From an uncultured Bacteroidales bacterium (lineage in GTDB: Bacteria > Bacteroidota > Bacteroidia > Bacteroidales > P3), in NCBI GenBank assembly GCA_905236405.1, contig CAJOQB010000192.1, positions 1-6,372 on the forward strand: a DNA stretch of 6,372 nucleotides, written 5' to 3'. The position numbers were made by a program, and so were the translations under genes. The notes below the pieces were generated by a model. That model saw only the letters and a list, made by a program, of their open reading frames with translations. It had not been told where the DNA came from and made no database searches. Of this stretch, positions 6,314-6,372 are shown one piece after another; positions within the stretch are counted from its first letter, which is position 1; each line of letters starts with the position of its first letter.

Positions 6314-6372
6314 TTACTTGATTTCAATGTCATATATCAGTATGGCTCGACTGGGTATCCGATCGCCATCAC
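6314..6372 (-). CDS. FKBP-type peptidyl-prolyl isomerase, C-terminal end only
   Basis: Reading the minus strand from base 6370, 18 codons lead to a TAA at 6316-6314 and encode DGDRIPSRAILIYDIEIK. This matches the end of an FKBP domain: IP, then a hydrophobic strand ending in Y-D-I-E-I. The same region of the neighbouring gene reads NDIPAYSTLVFDIDIL, and FKBP12 reads IIPPHATLVFDVELL. The rest of the gene lies right of the window, so its length and any signal peptide are unknown. The two other minus-strand frames hit stops early and show no such similarity. The short length limits confidence, but the motif order is specific. Confidence 0.78.
   Translation of the reverse strand, partial: DGDRIPSRAILIYDIEIK

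Noticed and set aside
1..6372. CRISPR array, tRNA or rRNA gene, insertion sequence, attachment site or defence system
   Set aside because: I found no regularly spaced direct repeats outside the coding tail, no RNA-gene signatures and no transposase or integrase motifs. Nearly all bases are covered by housekeeping-type genes.

Overview
The window looks like a chromosomal piece of a Bacteroidota genome, most likely order Bacteroidales. The evidence is two lipoproteins with Bacteroidota-style N-termini, starts of the type caATGaaaaaa in A-rich leaders with no clear Shine-Dalgarno, an Obg GTPase beginning with the group's typical NSNFVDYVKI, and tandem FKBP-type isomerase lipoproteins next to adk. 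By eye the GC content is on the high side for the phylum. This produces long stop-free antisense frames, which I treat as shadows. I cannot name a genus.

Left half, plus strand. Bases 2-925 hold the 3' end of a gene for a protein with YD-type motifs followed by a tail of about 210 residues made almost entirely of Ala, Lys and Glu. After 41 bases comes a complete gene for an M13-family (neprilysin/PepO-like) zinc endopeptidase lipoprotein (967-3018). A nearly perfect hairpin at 3048-3079 lies between this gene and the convergent minus-strand genes, and is probably a terminator shared by both sides.

Right half, minus strand, read from right to left. First is the last 18 codons of one FKBP-like isomerase gene (6314-6372). 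A complete two-domain FKBP lipoprotein gene follows (5360-6277), then adk (adenylate kinase, 4781-5347), obgE (ribosome-assembly GTPase, true start probably 4714) and a PAP2-family membrane phosphatase gene (3110-3703). Spacing is tight (36, 12, 66 and 6 bases), so this looks like one transcription unit. However, an intrinsic-terminator-like hairpin with a T-rich tract sits between adk and obgE, ending almost at the obgE start codon.

Functionally the minus-strand cluster combines envelope protein folding (FKBPs), nucleotide balance (Adk), ribosome assembly (Obg) and lipid or isoprenoid phosphate recycling (PAP2). This is a housekeeping neighbourhood. I saw no mobile element, CRISPR array, tRNA, rRNA or defence system. 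The least explained part is the 5'-truncated YD/Ala-Lys-Glu protein at the left edge.
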